A stretch of DNA of 64,000 nt from positions 1 to 64,000 of the forward strand of contig WTPW01002186.1 in the NCBI GenBank assembly GCA_009809945.1. The letters are read 5' to 3'. Under the pieces are notes generated by a model that made no database searches, had not been told where the DNA came from, and saw only the letters and a program-made list of their open reading frames with translations. Every line of letters begins with the position of its first letter. Positions within the stretch are counted from its first letter, which is position 1. The DNA comes from Gigaspora margarita (Eukaryota; Glomeromycota; Glomeromycetes; Diversisporales; Gigasporaceae). This document shows positions 1 to 11,976 of this stretch, one piece after another. Both the position numbers and the translations under genes were made by a program.

Positions 1-810
1 GAAAGTAGCGTATGAGCGGTCTGGGTTCTTTTCCTCTTTATCTTGTAGTCCAAGGGCTGCGAGGGCAGTTTATTGGTTGTTGTTTAGTTAGTTTGTCCGA
101 GTTTTGTCTTACGAGCGCTCTCTTTCCTATAGGATTTTGTTGTTTATGCAATTTTTTGGGATTTTCAGGGGTGTACCGGAAAGAGTTTTTTTTTATCTTA
201 AAAAGCTTTATACAAAATTAACATATAAGTTCAAATTTTACTATAAATTATACAATTTCAGATCTGAGAGAACCCCAGGCATTTAGTAAGAGGTCACACT
301 TTATTTTTTTTTTTTAGCAAAAACCCCTGAAATTTGAGAAGCAAAAAAATCAGTTTTTGGCATTAGCTTGGCATCCAGTAGTCCAACTTGAATTAACTTT
401 TTTTTAAATAAAGCTCTCAGTGAGACGCATCTAATAAAAAAAAGTTCTTTCAATTGTGATTACTAAATCGAGTTATTTAACAAAATATAGTTTTGTTATT
501 TTTAGCAAATTGGGCCAAAATTGGCCAAAATCCAGTTATGATCTATATGAGTGATGCTTGGGTCTTGATTAGAGTTTATATACCATATATTCCTACTCCA
601 AAAATAAACTACTAATGAATTACAATATGGATTTCTTTCAAATACGTGTATAATCAGCATTGGTTTCTTTGGAGGCCTAAAGACGATCCACATGCCCTTC
701 ATATTTCCTCCACTGTAAATATTAATATTAAACCAAATCTCCGATAGTCTTGCAATGCTACGCTTTTATATAACATTTATATAGAATAAATTCAAACTGA
801 CCTGGTCTAA
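1..810. other. AT-rich stretch, no gene recognised
   Basis: The first 200 bases are less AT-rich than the rest and hold two overlapping short ORFs in different frames. Neither resembles a family I know or has a convincing gene context. The rest is AT-rich with T and A runs. This could be the tail of a gene or transposon lying to the left of the window. Confidence 0.4.
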
Positions 811-909
811 AAAAAAACACCGCCACCACCATCAAATTTCAATGATACGAATGATAATACATCTGAATCAGACTCTGAAGATATGCCTAAACAAGAAGGA
901 ATAATTTAA
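811..909 (+). pseudogene. possible terminal exon fragment, proline then Ser/Asp/Glu-rich
   Basis: One frame reads a short run of prolines (TPPPPSNF) followed by an acidic stretch (SESDSEDMPKQEGII) and a stop. Codon use and composition look like the low-complexity C-terminal tail of a protein rather than random AT-rich DNA. No matching upstream exon could be identified, so this is at best a gene remnant or the last exon of an unrecognised gene. Confidence 0.25.
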
Positions 910-2295
910 ACTTCAATTAATAGTATATCGATATTTACTTTTGCAATTTGAACTTTACATGCTTGTGGAGTGTTTTTTTTTGTACTGAAAAAATATGTCA
1001 ATGCCACATCTACTATCATATCAATTAGTATATATTCGCTGAATGTAAAATTTATTTTGAAATTGCTTATCAAAAGGTGATTAAAATGAACAACGTTTGA
1101 GAATTTCGCTAATTTACGCGCTTCCATCTGTTAGTTGTCATTGAACATAATTTTAGTAAATATATAAGATAATTTGATTTCCTATGTTAGACATGATAAT
1201 GTTAGCGTTTACCTCAACCATTAAAAAATAGGCTTTATGCATTTTCCACCCCCACGTACCAAAGTTCAATTTAAAATTACAGTAGCCTTTGCGATTATGA
1301 TAAATGTTTAACCTTATTCATGATTCATATGTAATGCAGTATATCGAAAAGGTTGTAATTAATTTTAGGGACTGAACTGCTTTCAACTATTTTTTTAAAA
1401 AAGCGAATACTAACTGCAAACTAAAATTCTTCAAACGCTTTCTCGATCGAGTGTTGAGTTGACTTGTCCTCAGAATGAGAGTCACTATTAATGGGCTAAA
1501 TATTTTATTATCACTTAATACTGGATTCAATCTTATTCAAATTTCCTACAATAAATTAAAAACTTTATAACACTAATCTAAAATGGCACTGAATTTTACT
1601 TAATTATAAATGACTTAAAAAATAAGTTTTTATTAGGTAATAATAATATATATAACTATATATTTATTTACAAGTATCAGTTCTTTCTTTATTAACGGCA
1701 TTAATCTATCCCTTACGTTCAATCAATCTTTTCAACGATCATTTTTGACCATGAGGTCACTTTTGAAGTTTTTGAATATTTGAGTAAAAATTTCGTTAAA
1801 GTATATATTGTCGGATGTCAAAAAATTTGAACGGATTTCTTCGCATTCACCTTTTTTTAATTGATATTATTTAATGTGAAATGTGATAATCTAGCATTCG
1901 ACGCAGCAAACGGGTTCGTTAATATGTACGTATGTAGAGGAAAATGGAAAAATCATCAGTAGATCTTATACTCATAATTAAGAGCCGAAACAAAATGATT
2001 TCCTCGACAAGACATCTAATTTCTACCGACGCTAATTTTAAATCAGCTAAGAGTGTTAAAACCTCATTCAGTGATTGGAACAAAATTTTAATTAGTTGGA
2101 AAAATCAAATGAGATACCATTTGATAATTGAAAAAACCTAAAGCACTATAAAAAAAAAAACAAAAAAAAAACAAAAAAGGAGTGATTAGTATTAGGGTAC
2201 TAAGCCTAACTAGTAAGATCAATTAACTTGTGACCTAAAATCACTAGCATACCGCCCAACACCTTAGTAAACTTTGCATCCCAACACTTTCTAAT
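910..2295. other. AT-rich stretch, nothing recognised
   Basis: Short ORFs on both strands show no domain, repeat or splice structure that I can support. Confidence 0.4.
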
Positions 2296-2525
2296 GACTC
2301 GTAAAGCACGGTAAATAAAATGCAAAGTATAAAAACAAAATAAAAAGTATAAAAATACGAAGCATAAAAATAGGTGAATATAAAAATACAGAGTATAAAA
2401 ATAAGTATAAAAATAAGTATAAAAAGATACATAGTGTATCAGGTATAGGATATAGAATATAATTACGAGACATAGAATAAAGGATACATAAAAAATAAAA
2501 GATACAAGATATAGAAGTCAAATAA
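2296..2525. repeat. degenerate short tandem repeat, AGTATAAAAAT-like
   Basis: A motif close to AGTATAAAAAT recurs many times with small changes, grading into ATAGGATATAGAATATA-type units. The two long minus-strand ORFs here, rich in Phe, Ile, Leu and Tyr, are produced by the repeat and are not genes. Confidence 0.7.
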
Positions 2526-2629
2526 GTACGGGGACTGAACAGTAAAAAGCATTGTGATATAACATAGGGGCTGTGATATTAGGCGCAAGAATTACAGATA
2601 GTGATACTGCACAAATCAATCTACTCAAC

Positions 2630-2870
2630 TCCCCGATTAATAGATTTTATTCAACGAATCGATTGGTCGAGTAATAGATTAATCGACTAATCGATCAATT
2701 AATTGAATAAAATAATAAGTAAAAATTAGTAAATTAGCAACAACCGAGTGATACTCTTAAATAACCAGTTGATTAATGACTAATCAACTAATCGATTGTC
2801 CAACTAGTCAATTAATCAATTAGTTGAACAATCGATTAGTCAATTAGTCGATTAATCGACTAAGTTGGGT
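2630..2870. repeat. degenerate TAATCGATTA-rich satellite-like block
   Basis: Many overlapping variants of TAATCGAYTAATCGAT and its near-palindromic partner ATTAGTCAATTAGTCGAT fill about 240 bases. The unit is itself nearly self-complementary. There is no open reading frame. Confidence 0.7.
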
Positions 2871-3348
2871 TGTATAAGACTCGCCCAACCAATACTCCTT
2901 CGAGGAAGGAACATAACCGCCCCTTCTTTAGGATAGTAAACCCCAAATCCATCGAAAAAAGGTTTGTTGCTTCCAAGTTGCTAGCACTGAAAATGGCACA
3001 TTAATTAATATTTATTAAATTTTCTTCTTACAGCTTTTCTGTATCATGTGTATTTGCTAGTTGTTGAAACACTAAATAAACTGACATAGACGGTTTCATA
3101 AAAATCAACATGAGATCGATTACTCAAAATAAAACAGTAAATAAACTAAAGTTTATAGTAAAATACAAAAGTGTGAAGAGCGTGTGTACCGGTAATATGA
3201 AATTGAGAAAATAGGTAGGGAAAAAAGTGACCTTTATACTTCCATATTGTTTTGAAATCATCAAAATCAAATTTGGCTGGAAAATCCATATAAGCTAACT
3301 TTCTTGTGATAGGTCAATTTTATACAATTGAATTTATATAGTTTAAAG

Positions 3349-4111
3349 TAGTGTTTCGATCCTATTTTAAAAAGGCTATCTGGGATTGAATTCGGATTGC
3401 TTCAACAGATTCGATTATAATTCGAATTTTTAATTCGGATTAGTAATTCGAATTAATTCGAATTCAATTATAGAAATATTCTTCAAAAGTAGTGTTACGA
3501 TTAGTATTTCGATCTATTCGGATTGGAACCGGTTTTAAATTAGGCTTCATTCCAAACGTGTGTACGGCATTTTGCTTATTTGCGCAAACCGATTTTCTAA
3601 ATAAACTAAGTGCGTTAGACAAGGTTAGGGCCTTAATGTTAGAGGCTATCGGGTTAGAATAATGTTTATTATAAACAAAAAAATAAAATAAATAAACATA
3701 GCTTGAGATTCGAGTTTTGTAATAATTAGAAATAAATTACTTAATTATTTTTATTATATTTATTTTTATTATTATTACAAAACTCGAATCTCGAGTTCTG
3801 TTTGTTCAGTTTATTTATTTACTCATATTGGGTTATATTATAGGATGAGTATAAGGGTTGTTATCCGTGATACATTTATAGCATCCGAATGTGCAGTGAA
3901 CAGCTATTTTTTTAAGTGCTTTCGAATAGTTTGGTAGTTATTCGCCAATAATGAAAGCATATATATGTAGGATTATTATCCGGATAATCCTTATCCTTTA
4001 TCCGAAATGCATTAGGGATCTATCCGTATTAAATTGACGGATACGGATATCCGCATCTAATCCGAATTATCGGATCAATCCGAATTAGTCGGATTGCGGA
4101 TCGAAACACTA
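3349..4111. mobile_element. hAT-like non-autonomous element, TSD GTTTAAAG
   Basis: The element begins TAGTGTTTCGATCC and ends GGATCGAAACACTA, a perfect 14-bp terminal inverted repeat. It is flanked on both sides by the 8-bp duplication GTTTAAAG (3341-3348 and 4112-4119). The interior is non-coding and rich in ATTCGAATT and ATCCGAATTA variants near the ends. It also holds a hairpin at about 3705-3795 whose arms read GAGATTCGAGTTTTGTAATA. The 8-bp TSD and TAGTG terminus fit the hAT superfamily. Confidence 0.88.
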
Positions 4112-4119
4112 GTTTAAAG

Positions 4120-5305
4120 TACTTTTACCCAACATAGTAAATTTTTTTTTAATTCTTTACAAACGAGGCTTTAAATATCTTATGTATCTCTGGGATTCAC
4201 CCTCTTAAATTTTATTATTATTTAATTAGTTTTTTGTTTTTAATTTATATAAAAAGGCTCATAAGAGTGGGAATGTAAAAATACACATATATTAATAAAA
4301 AATACAATATTTCTATTGGCTATAAAAAGTTAAAAATTATAAAAAGCCAATATTGATTGGCTAGTGTGATTTTTTTTTCAGGGGGGATTATGTTAAACAA
4401 AAAATAAATTGTCCTAGCCTTATTCGCAAAAAAACAATAAATAATGATATCTAATCATCACTACATAACCACATACATATTTGTCACCCGACCCAAAATA
4501 CATCAAACATGACGCTCACGTGGTCCACAATAGCATCGTAGCTAACCAATCTATTTTTACTTTCTCTTTTCTCTAACATCCGATCTGTTCGATCAGGCTA
4601 TCAAAGCATTCATCTTCGATATCCGGGTTGTCCACCGAGCTATCGACCACACCTATAGCTCTACCAAATCACAGAGAACTCTTATCTAGTGGTGGATGGG
4701 TGGGTACTAGCGACAAAGCTAGACTTGCATCGAGCTAGCAGCGATCTCCCACTCTTCCCCTCTTAAATATGACTTCATACTTAATCAAAACGACATTTTC
4801 TCACCCAATACATCATCCTTACACATTGCTCATACTTACAATATCCGTCACAAATACCTTATAATACCAATCGTCAACTCTACGTCATAAGTCTGGGTCA
4901 TGGGTCTGGGTCATGGCCTCGTGACAAATGGATGCCTCGTGACTTCGTTCACGACAGAGGGTTACCTCTAATTTTCCCGATGGTCATTTCCCCGACAGAC
5001 CATTTACCTGACATCACACAAGGTCAGATCCAATAAAAATGCCAATCCTAACCTTATGCAAATGACCTGCCGATGAAGAAGAAAATGCGCAACAACGTAA
5101 CTAGAGATATACTCGCGTGAGATGACAAAGCTATCGCGCCCACGATTTCGCGCGTCTTGCGTGAGGTGGCACAATATTTCGCGCGAGGTTAAACTATTCG
5201 ATTAAGGAAATTTTTAGTGAAATTTCTAGTATATAATTTAAAATGAATTCTTATCACACGACTCTCGCGAACCCGCGCGACAGTTATCTCGTCAAGTTTC
5301 CGAAA
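4120..5305. other. intergenic; includes a GC-richer, CpG-containing patch
   Basis: A hairpin lies around 4310-4365. From about 4490 to 5290 the DNA is noticeably less AT-rich, with CpG-containing words such as TCGCGCG and ACTCGCGTGAG at 5110-5190. No coding frame or RNA gene is recognisable. It could be an old repeat that has escaped AT drift. Confidence 0.4.
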
Positions 5306-5402
5306 GCCATTTTCCCGAAAAGACGTAATACCGACAAAGTTAGCTGACATTAGCTATAATGCCGGTCGACTTAGCTGATATTATGTTCTTTCGGGAAATG
5401 GC
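5306..5402. repeat. 97-bp imperfect palindrome, copy 1 of a two-copy family
   Basis: The sequence starts GCCATTTTCCCGAAAAGAC and ends TTCTTTCGGGAAATGGC, folding into one long hairpin. The central part (TTAGCTATAATGCCG and flanks) is repeated at 15806-15896, so this is a dispersed short palindromic element, probably a miniature transposon. Confidence 0.7.
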
Positions 5403-5840
5403 ATTTACAGTAACCTCTATACATAGGAACCCTCCTAACGTCACCAACCCAAAAAAATTTCGCAATTAAAATTCAAGATCAGACCCTAACGATAATGCTG
5501 GCTCTTATATAATACATAACAATGCGTGTATGGAAAATCCGTGACTAAAATTGACTGGTGTAACAATCGTGTGACTGATGTAATAATCTTGACTAGGATG
5601 ACACAAATCGTATCGGGTATTGGATCACTGCAAAAAAGATATATATGACATAAATGGCATGAATGGGACCTCGGACTTTTTTCATTTTTAAAAATATTTG
5701 TACACATTTCCGTTAATTAAAGAAAAGTATATCTAATTTCCTAAAGAAATGTCGCAGGTTAATAGTTTTGCAACTCTTTTAATTAAATCATAATTTAATA
5801 ATTATTTAAATGCTAATTTATAAATGCATATTTAACATAG
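5403..5840. other. upstream region of the nuclease-helicase gene
   Basis: AT-rich, with no gene or repeat recognised. It should contain the promoter and 5' leader of the gene starting at 5841, but no specific element can be supported. Confidence 0.35.
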
Positions 5841-8800
5841 ATGACACTTTCCGGCAAGCAAATAAAAATTCCTTCGATTTCAATTTCCGATCTTTCAAAA
5901 TATCATCAATTTAATTGTGATAAACTATTACGGAATACCTTGGATGAAGATTATGAAAGAAGACGATCTACAACTAATGGCAAAAGAAAAGTTGATGAAT
6001 TAAAGATTGATAATTCAACTTTACGTGATGCTGTGAAAAGTCGGGGAGGTGATTTTGAAGCAAAGGTCGTAGAAGATTTAGAAAAGAAATTCAATGTAGT
6101 AGATTGCAGTTCACATGATCCTTCCAATGCGCTTATAACTTTACAAAATGCTAAAGTAGGAGATGTTCTGTATCAATTAAAATTTGATGTACCAGATGAC
6201 TTGTATGATCATTTGAAGATCAAGGACATTGTTAGATTAAAGTCATTTATCCCTGATTTCATTGAAATTGTTGGTGAAAGTGGTAAAAAAAAGCGATTGT
6301 TGATATTGGATGCAAAGTCATCAAAAGGAACACGTACTTCACATCAAGTAAATCTCTGATATTTTATATTATTTGATATGTTTTGAATTTTATTTTTGAA
6401 CTACTTAATTTTCTTTTGTCCGATTTCTTCAAGTTTCAAGTTGCTGCGTACACTTATCTTCTAAAACATATTACCAAAAATATGCCTGGCATTTCTGTTT
6501 CTAAAATTGGTGGAATATATTTACCAAAAAAAGGTGGTGTGGAACTCCAAACGTTTCGTACCGATTTCTTACTTTCAAAGGTTGAAAAATTTTTAAGCAT
6601 CGATCTTCGAGATATAGCTTCTGCTTCGGAAGTATCATGGCACTATAATTCTCGATGTAAAACTTGTGAATTCGTAGATGATTGTCGAATTGATGCAAAG
6701 GATTCAATGGCCATGATTCCATATTTATCTACGGACAATGCGAATGATCTAAGATTATTTGTTAAGAATACGTGGATTAAAGAGAAAAAAAACAAAAAAG
6801 ATGCTGAAATTGAACATTTGGCGAATCTTTTTACCGTTGATGATAATGAATTAAGCGAACACGTTAATAAACTTATGACTATAACTCCAAATAATTACTT
6901 AATTAATCCAAAATTGTTACCACTGATTAAGCATGATAATAATCATGAAACAGATATCGAAGATTTGGCCAACGACTTTAGTAAACTTAGTGTAAAAATT
7001 GATGATGTAAAAATTAAAGATTTGGCTGATTGTATTGATATACTTAGTATTGATGATGATGAGAAAGCAATGGTAAATGATACGACAAATCGAAGAATAA
7101 AACAGATTATTAAATATGACAAGGATCGCAAGAAATCACCGTATATTGATGCGTATGTAACAGAAAAGGCTCAGGTAATAATTATATATATACTTTGATT
7201 TAATCACCTAAAACAGAGTTATGTTTTTAATTAAATGGCCTTATAGTTTATCGGTACTCCAACTGCAACTTTTCCTCAACAAACTGATCATAACCTTATA
7301 ATTACAATGTCTTTGGATCCTTTTGTTTTACTTCCTTTCGCTTGGTCTATGTGTCTTTATACTAATGATGGACAAGTCATGAAAAAGTTTCAATTCGCTG
7401 AGTCTATTTCCAAATATAAAGATGAAAATCAATCGGCATTTGTCTCATTGATGGATAAATTTGTTACTCGTTTAACAAAGATATTTGAATATCTCTCCTA
7501 CAAAAAATCTCGTGCTTGTATATTTGTTTATTCTGAACAAGAAAAGTTTACAATTCAAGAATCATTACTTAAAATAATTCGTCTTGATGATGTTTCGGAA
7601 GCAATTCAACATATGACGACGCGATGTCTCTACAATTTATTTGAAGATTGTTCTCTCTTGTTAGCCGTTGGAGGTGATATTGATAATAGCTCAGAGATTC
7701 CTGGCCAGTGGAGAGAGTTTCCAAGGCTTGTTTGTTTAGAACAACCTTTAAGTGAAAATGTTGCAATTTGTGTTCCGGGTTTTTACCGGTTTATTGATAT
7801 TTGGGAACAAATGGTTAAGCCTGTTTTAGAAGATAACAAAGAGTTATTGACCGCTTTAGAACCAGAAATTTCTAAAATTGATCTTGAAGATATCTATGCG
7901 ATATGGATATCCGAAAATGCGAATGAGGATGATATTAACAAATATCATTTATTAAGAGCTGTATTCGTTAATGTTGTCATTCAAGCCTTTTATGCACTTG
8001 TTAAGAAGTCAACGGATGATATCTCTTCCAAGCTATTATTTTCTCCACCCGCATTTGTTTTTTCTGAAATTCGATCTTTCATTAACAACTATTTAGGAAA
8101 GTTATATTTCTTTAAACAATTTGAAGCAGCCATAACGTACTATCGAACTAAATCAGTTCGACATAAAGATTTAGTTCTAGGAGAGATTAAAAGTGGACTT
8201 CGTGTGAAGGCTGATCGTTTTTTAAAAAAAGAGGAAAAAGAAAAATCCTCCACATGGATACTTCAGTGTATTATTTTAAACTGTGATAACGAATTTCATG
8301 CACTTGAACCATCAAGTATCAAAGAATTCATCTTAGTTGACGATACTGCAGAGGTATTTTGATATCGTATTGATGATTATAACGTGAATAGATTCTTTGA
8401 AATGATTAAATATTTACTTTATTTACAATTTATAAACCTCAAGGGAATTCTTGAGGCTATCCGTTTCTCTGATATGGATTATAAAGATAAAGTATTTGGG
8501 TACCCACTAACAGTTCTCTCACTTTCATCGATCGATAATACCGACCCTACACATCGAGTGATTCAATTAAAGGGGACATTTAAAAAAAATATAAATATAG
8601 GCGCAACATATCGTCTATATAAAAGATATATCGATTTCAATACAGATAAGGTTTTGAAAATGCTCATAGAAATTGATGAACAGCCAAGTTCTATATTCAT
8701 AGTAAGTGAAAAAAAAAAATCTCCTGCATTAGGTAAAAAGGTTTAAATATTTATGAAATTAAATTACCAGGACCTCTTAAGCGATCCTAATAAATGGGGA

Positions 8801-11262
8801 TCTTCTCTGTCCGATGGACATACTTATCCCGAGGAATTAAAAGATACTGCTTTGGAATTGCGTGATTCCTTTTCTATGTCTCCATCGCAAAAAGAAATAG
8901 CAGCAGTTATATTGGACAAAAGGTTGCAAATTGTTTGGGGTCCACCAGTAAGTATAGTCAGTGTATAATTTAGTGTTGGAGATTTTACATTCTCTGTGTT
9001 CTCTTAGAAACTACACTAAATGTGAATATGAAATAATTTTCTATGCATAGAACAAAAATATATATTTGAGAACATCATTTATATTGTAAAAATTTCAACA
9101 CTGAATATAAATAATCATTTATTTTATATAATGCGTTGCCTACTTTTTTTTGGACCATGTTTTAATACTTAATTTAACTATTCACAATCAAGGGATCTGG
9201 AAAAACGCATTTTCTTGCTTTATTTGTTACATGGTATCTATCCGCATTCAAACCTAAACCTACAGAAAACAATAAACATTTTATGATTGGAGTTACAGCA
9301 TTCACCAGATCTGCAATTGATAATCTGTTGGAACGTATTGCTACTGTGCAAAAAGAGGGAAATAAAGCAAGCGATTTTACAATAGCTCGAATGGTTAAAG
9401 AGTTTAAGAACCCTATTGATAACGTAAATGATTGTAAGGCTGAGGCACTGCCTAAGAAAATCTTGGATGCTAAGCTTGGTACCCCCGGTAAACCTATCGT
9501 CATAGGAGGTACAGTGTGGGATTGGTATAAGATTCGCAAAGAATGGAATGGAAGTTGGGCCGGTTGTAATATTATGATTATTGACGAAGGATCGCAGGTA
9601 ACGTGAGATACAAAATAGAATTATTCTTGTTATCATTTAGTTTCATTTTGCAATATAATAAAAAGCATTCATTCATTATCTCGATTATATGTAAACGTAA
9701 CTTTAAAAGCTTCTGGTTTCAGATGCCAGTATCGCTCTAGAGTGTTTGAACCCGAATAGTGGAAGGCTAATTGTTGCTGGAGACCATATGGTAAATATAA
9801 TTATTGTTGCGGCTGAAGCTGGAAATTTTAATTATTTCATATGAAATTTTTGGGGTAGCTTTTTTTTAATAGTTAGATTAGGTTTTAGGGTTAGTTTTGA
9901 TCATAAAAGAGTATAAGTAGTATAAGTGGATTTTGGTAGAGTTTATATTTTCAAATCGAGGCCCATAATTACCAGCTTCAGCCGCGACAATTACTTTATA
10001 TTATTTATGAAAAATTTTTTCCTAGTTCAAAAATTAATATATCATCTGCAGCAACTTGGACCCATCATTCAGAACACGTATCCCATTTATGGAGATAATC
10101 ACCCACTCATTTTCGGATCTATTCAACAATGCTTGATGAGAAGGGAAGATGGCTCTATTTTTAATGAAAGTTCCTTCCTTGAAAAAGGACAAAAACATGA
10201 TTTTGGTCCATGCACGCTTCAACTTAGAGATAATTGGAGAATGGTGAGTATATCTTTGTATTTTGATTATGTAGTTAGATTATTTGTGCTAAATTTTATT
10301 AATTTTTATTTTAGAATGGAGAACTAAATAATTTCTTCCAACAAATATATGGCGATGATTATATTTCAAAACAACCTGATTTGAAATTAAATTTCGAAGA
10401 TGACAAATTACTGCATATAGATAATCCAGATATAAGAAACATTTTATCGCCAGAAACGGCAATAACTTTAGTAAAATTATCATTACAAAATAACGGTCAA
10501 GATAATTCACAATCTATATCAGGATTACTTTCGGAAAAAGTTTTGCATGCCGAAGCAGATGTTGTAGCTAAAATAGTGACATCATATTTTGATTCACTTC
10601 GTAAACCCGATCTACAGCATCGTAAACCGTCACTATTTATTGTCACACCGCATCATCGACAACGGCAAGCTGTCCAATCACGACTTAATGAATATCTATC
10701 TAATCCTAAATATAATTTAAAAATAAACACAGTCGAAAAGATGCAAGGACAAGAAGCAGATCTTGTTATTGCATGTTTTGTATTTTTAGACCAAAATGAA
10801 ATTGTTCGAGAATCGGATTTCTTATTTGATCGCAATCGTTGGAATGTGGCTATAAGTCGAGCAAGGTATGTACAATTATGATTGATAGGGCTTGTGCTGA
10901 CTGTTTATCATAAGTTTAATGTGATCATTCTCTAAATTAACAATTATATTAATTATATTGTAACCTCTTAATACATTTGTTTTTTGTAGATGCAAAATTG
11001 TATTGTTAACAACTTATGAAATGTTATATCCAAAAAGTTTGTATAGTTTTATATAATTACATATTTTGCTCTGTAAAACCTTTATTCATATATATATTTC
11101 TAATTTGAATTATTTGAAGGTATGGATATATTCTTTCAAAAAAAATCGTCAGAAGGATGGGTATACCTTTCGATGATAGAATCATGGGTTAAGAAAAGAT
11201 ATAAAAGAAAAGATAAAAAGAAATTGGGAATAATCGAATGGAAGATTGATGGAAATCTATAG
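5841..11262 (+). CDS. Fe-S RecB/Dna2-like nuclease fused to SF1 helicase
   Basis: Exons read as 5841-6347, 6434-7174, 7247-8353, 8444-8701, 8771-8947, 9193-9597, 9710-9790, 10052-10243, 10315-10865, 10991-11040 and 11120-11262, giving about 1,403 residues. Reading on past 11040 instead stops at 11057 (1,361 residues). The N-terminal nuclease has Cys26, Pro138-Asp139, Asp157-Ala-Lys159, the QVAAY motif at 171-175, and Cys244-x2-Cys247-x5-Cys253. This is the four-cysteine cluster and PD-(D/E)XK core of Dna2/Cas4-type nucleases. The helicase has Walker A GPPGSGKT (928-935, split by an intron), Walker B-like DEGSQ (1061-1065), GDHMQLGP, EKMQGQEAD (about 1297) and WNVAISRAR. The domain order matches the bacterial TM0106-type RecB-like nuclease-helicases. 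All motifs look intact, so the gene is probably functional in DNA processing. Two introns carry miniature transposons. The last two exons are less certain than the rest. Confidence 0.9.
8971..9103. mobile_element. decayed inverted-repeat element inside intron 5
   Basis: The left end TAGTGTTGGAGATTTTACA pairs with the right end TGTAAAAATTTCAACACTG. The element lies wholly within the 245-base intron of the nuclease-helicase gene that splits Walker A. No target duplication is clear. The terminus resembles hAT-type CAGTGTTG ends. Confidence 0.55.
9804..9990. mobile_element. 187-bp TTA-flanked MITE inside intron 7
   Basis: Terminal repeats TTGTTGCGGCTGAAGC and GCTTCAGCCGCGACAA are flanked by TTA on both sides (9801-9803 and 9991-9993), as for PIF/Harbinger-type insertions. 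The interior contains TTTTAGGGTTAG and a segment (TTTATATTTTCAAAT and neighbours) shared with elements at 34541 and 44672. It sits in the intron between GDHM and QLGP of the helicase. Confidence 0.75.
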
Positions 11263-11263
11263 T

Positions 11264-11380
11264 GTAGGATCTTGTTATCAATATGGAATTGGAGTTGAAA
11301 AGGATGAACACAAGGAGTTAATTTATTATCAAAAATTCGGCAGAGATGGGTGATGCTAGTGGAACAAGCTGTTGGGTAAA
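11264..11380 (+). pseudogene. Sel1-repeat fragment
   Basis: Directly after the helicase stop, one frame reads YQYGIGVEKDEHKELIYYQK. A one-base shift then gives SAEMGDASGT. This is the Sel1-like repeat pattern (YxxGxGVxKDxxKAxxYYxKAAExGxxxG), which is abundant in this fungal group. It is frameshifted, lacks flanking repeats and is overrun by a repeat at 11371, so it is a gene remnant. It could be the tail of a former paralogous Sel1 protein or an insertion beside the helicase gene. Confidence 0.55.
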
Positions 11381-11463
11381 GTTTCTAGGTTCGAAACCTA
11401 AGAACCAGGTTTTGGAACCTGGTTTTCAAAAACCAGGTTCCAATTTTGGATCCTAGGTTTTAG
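11371..11463. repeat. partial copy of the 11977-12293 element end
   Basis: GGTAAAGTTTCTAGGTTC and the following CCAGGTTCCAATTTTGGAT match, in inverse orientation, the right-hand end of the complete element at 11977-12293. It is a truncated copy with no target duplication visible. Confidence 0.55.
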
Positions 11464-11804
11464 ATTTGTAATAAATTTTATGTGTAGTATGTATATATAT
11501 TTTATTATATATGACTATTTAAAATAAAAAAATGATTTGCATTACTTTTGTAATAAACACTGCATATGAAACATAATGTTGTAAAAGCAAAAGCAATAAT
11601 ATCCAATAAAATTTATGATACGAAAAGTAAATTATCTTTTTAAATCAAATGCTAGGAAAGATTTCTTTTTTTTTAGAATGTAATAAAAATCTGGTTCTTT
11701 CATTACGTACAGTAATACATTTAAAAGACTTGTACAAAAAAGCTTATCTATTCTGCTATAAAGTTTGAGTAAATGTGACCTTTAATTTCCTTTATTTGGA
11801 TTTT

Positions 11805-11960
11805 AGGCCATGCAAAATTACTGTGGTTTCCGTAACCCGGCCGGGTCAAAACTTGAAAACTTTTAAAAAAAATTTTGTTTTTATATGTTTTAATAAACGG
11901 GTGGGATTTAAAAAAAAATTTTTTATAAAATTTTATATAAAAATTTACATTTAGAAAAAA
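11805..11960. repeat. half copy of an AACCCGGCC-type dispersed repeat
   Basis: The order TTAGGCCAT, GTGGTTTCCGTAACCCGGCC, then A/T runs around a GGGTGGGATTT segment, is shared with the left half of the inverted-repeat element at 49961-50312. Only the left half is present here. Confidence 0.5.
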
Positions 11961-11976
11961 AAATCATACTCATAGT

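Noticed and set aside
12..286. Two overlapping plus-strand ORFs at the window start
   Set aside because: Different frames over the same DNA, no domain, hydrophobic low-information sequence; could be a repeat edge.
2244..2521. Long hydrophobic minus-strand ORFs
   Set aside because: They translate the AGTATAAAAAT repeat in two frames and carry only its periodic Phe/Ile/Leu/Tyr pattern.
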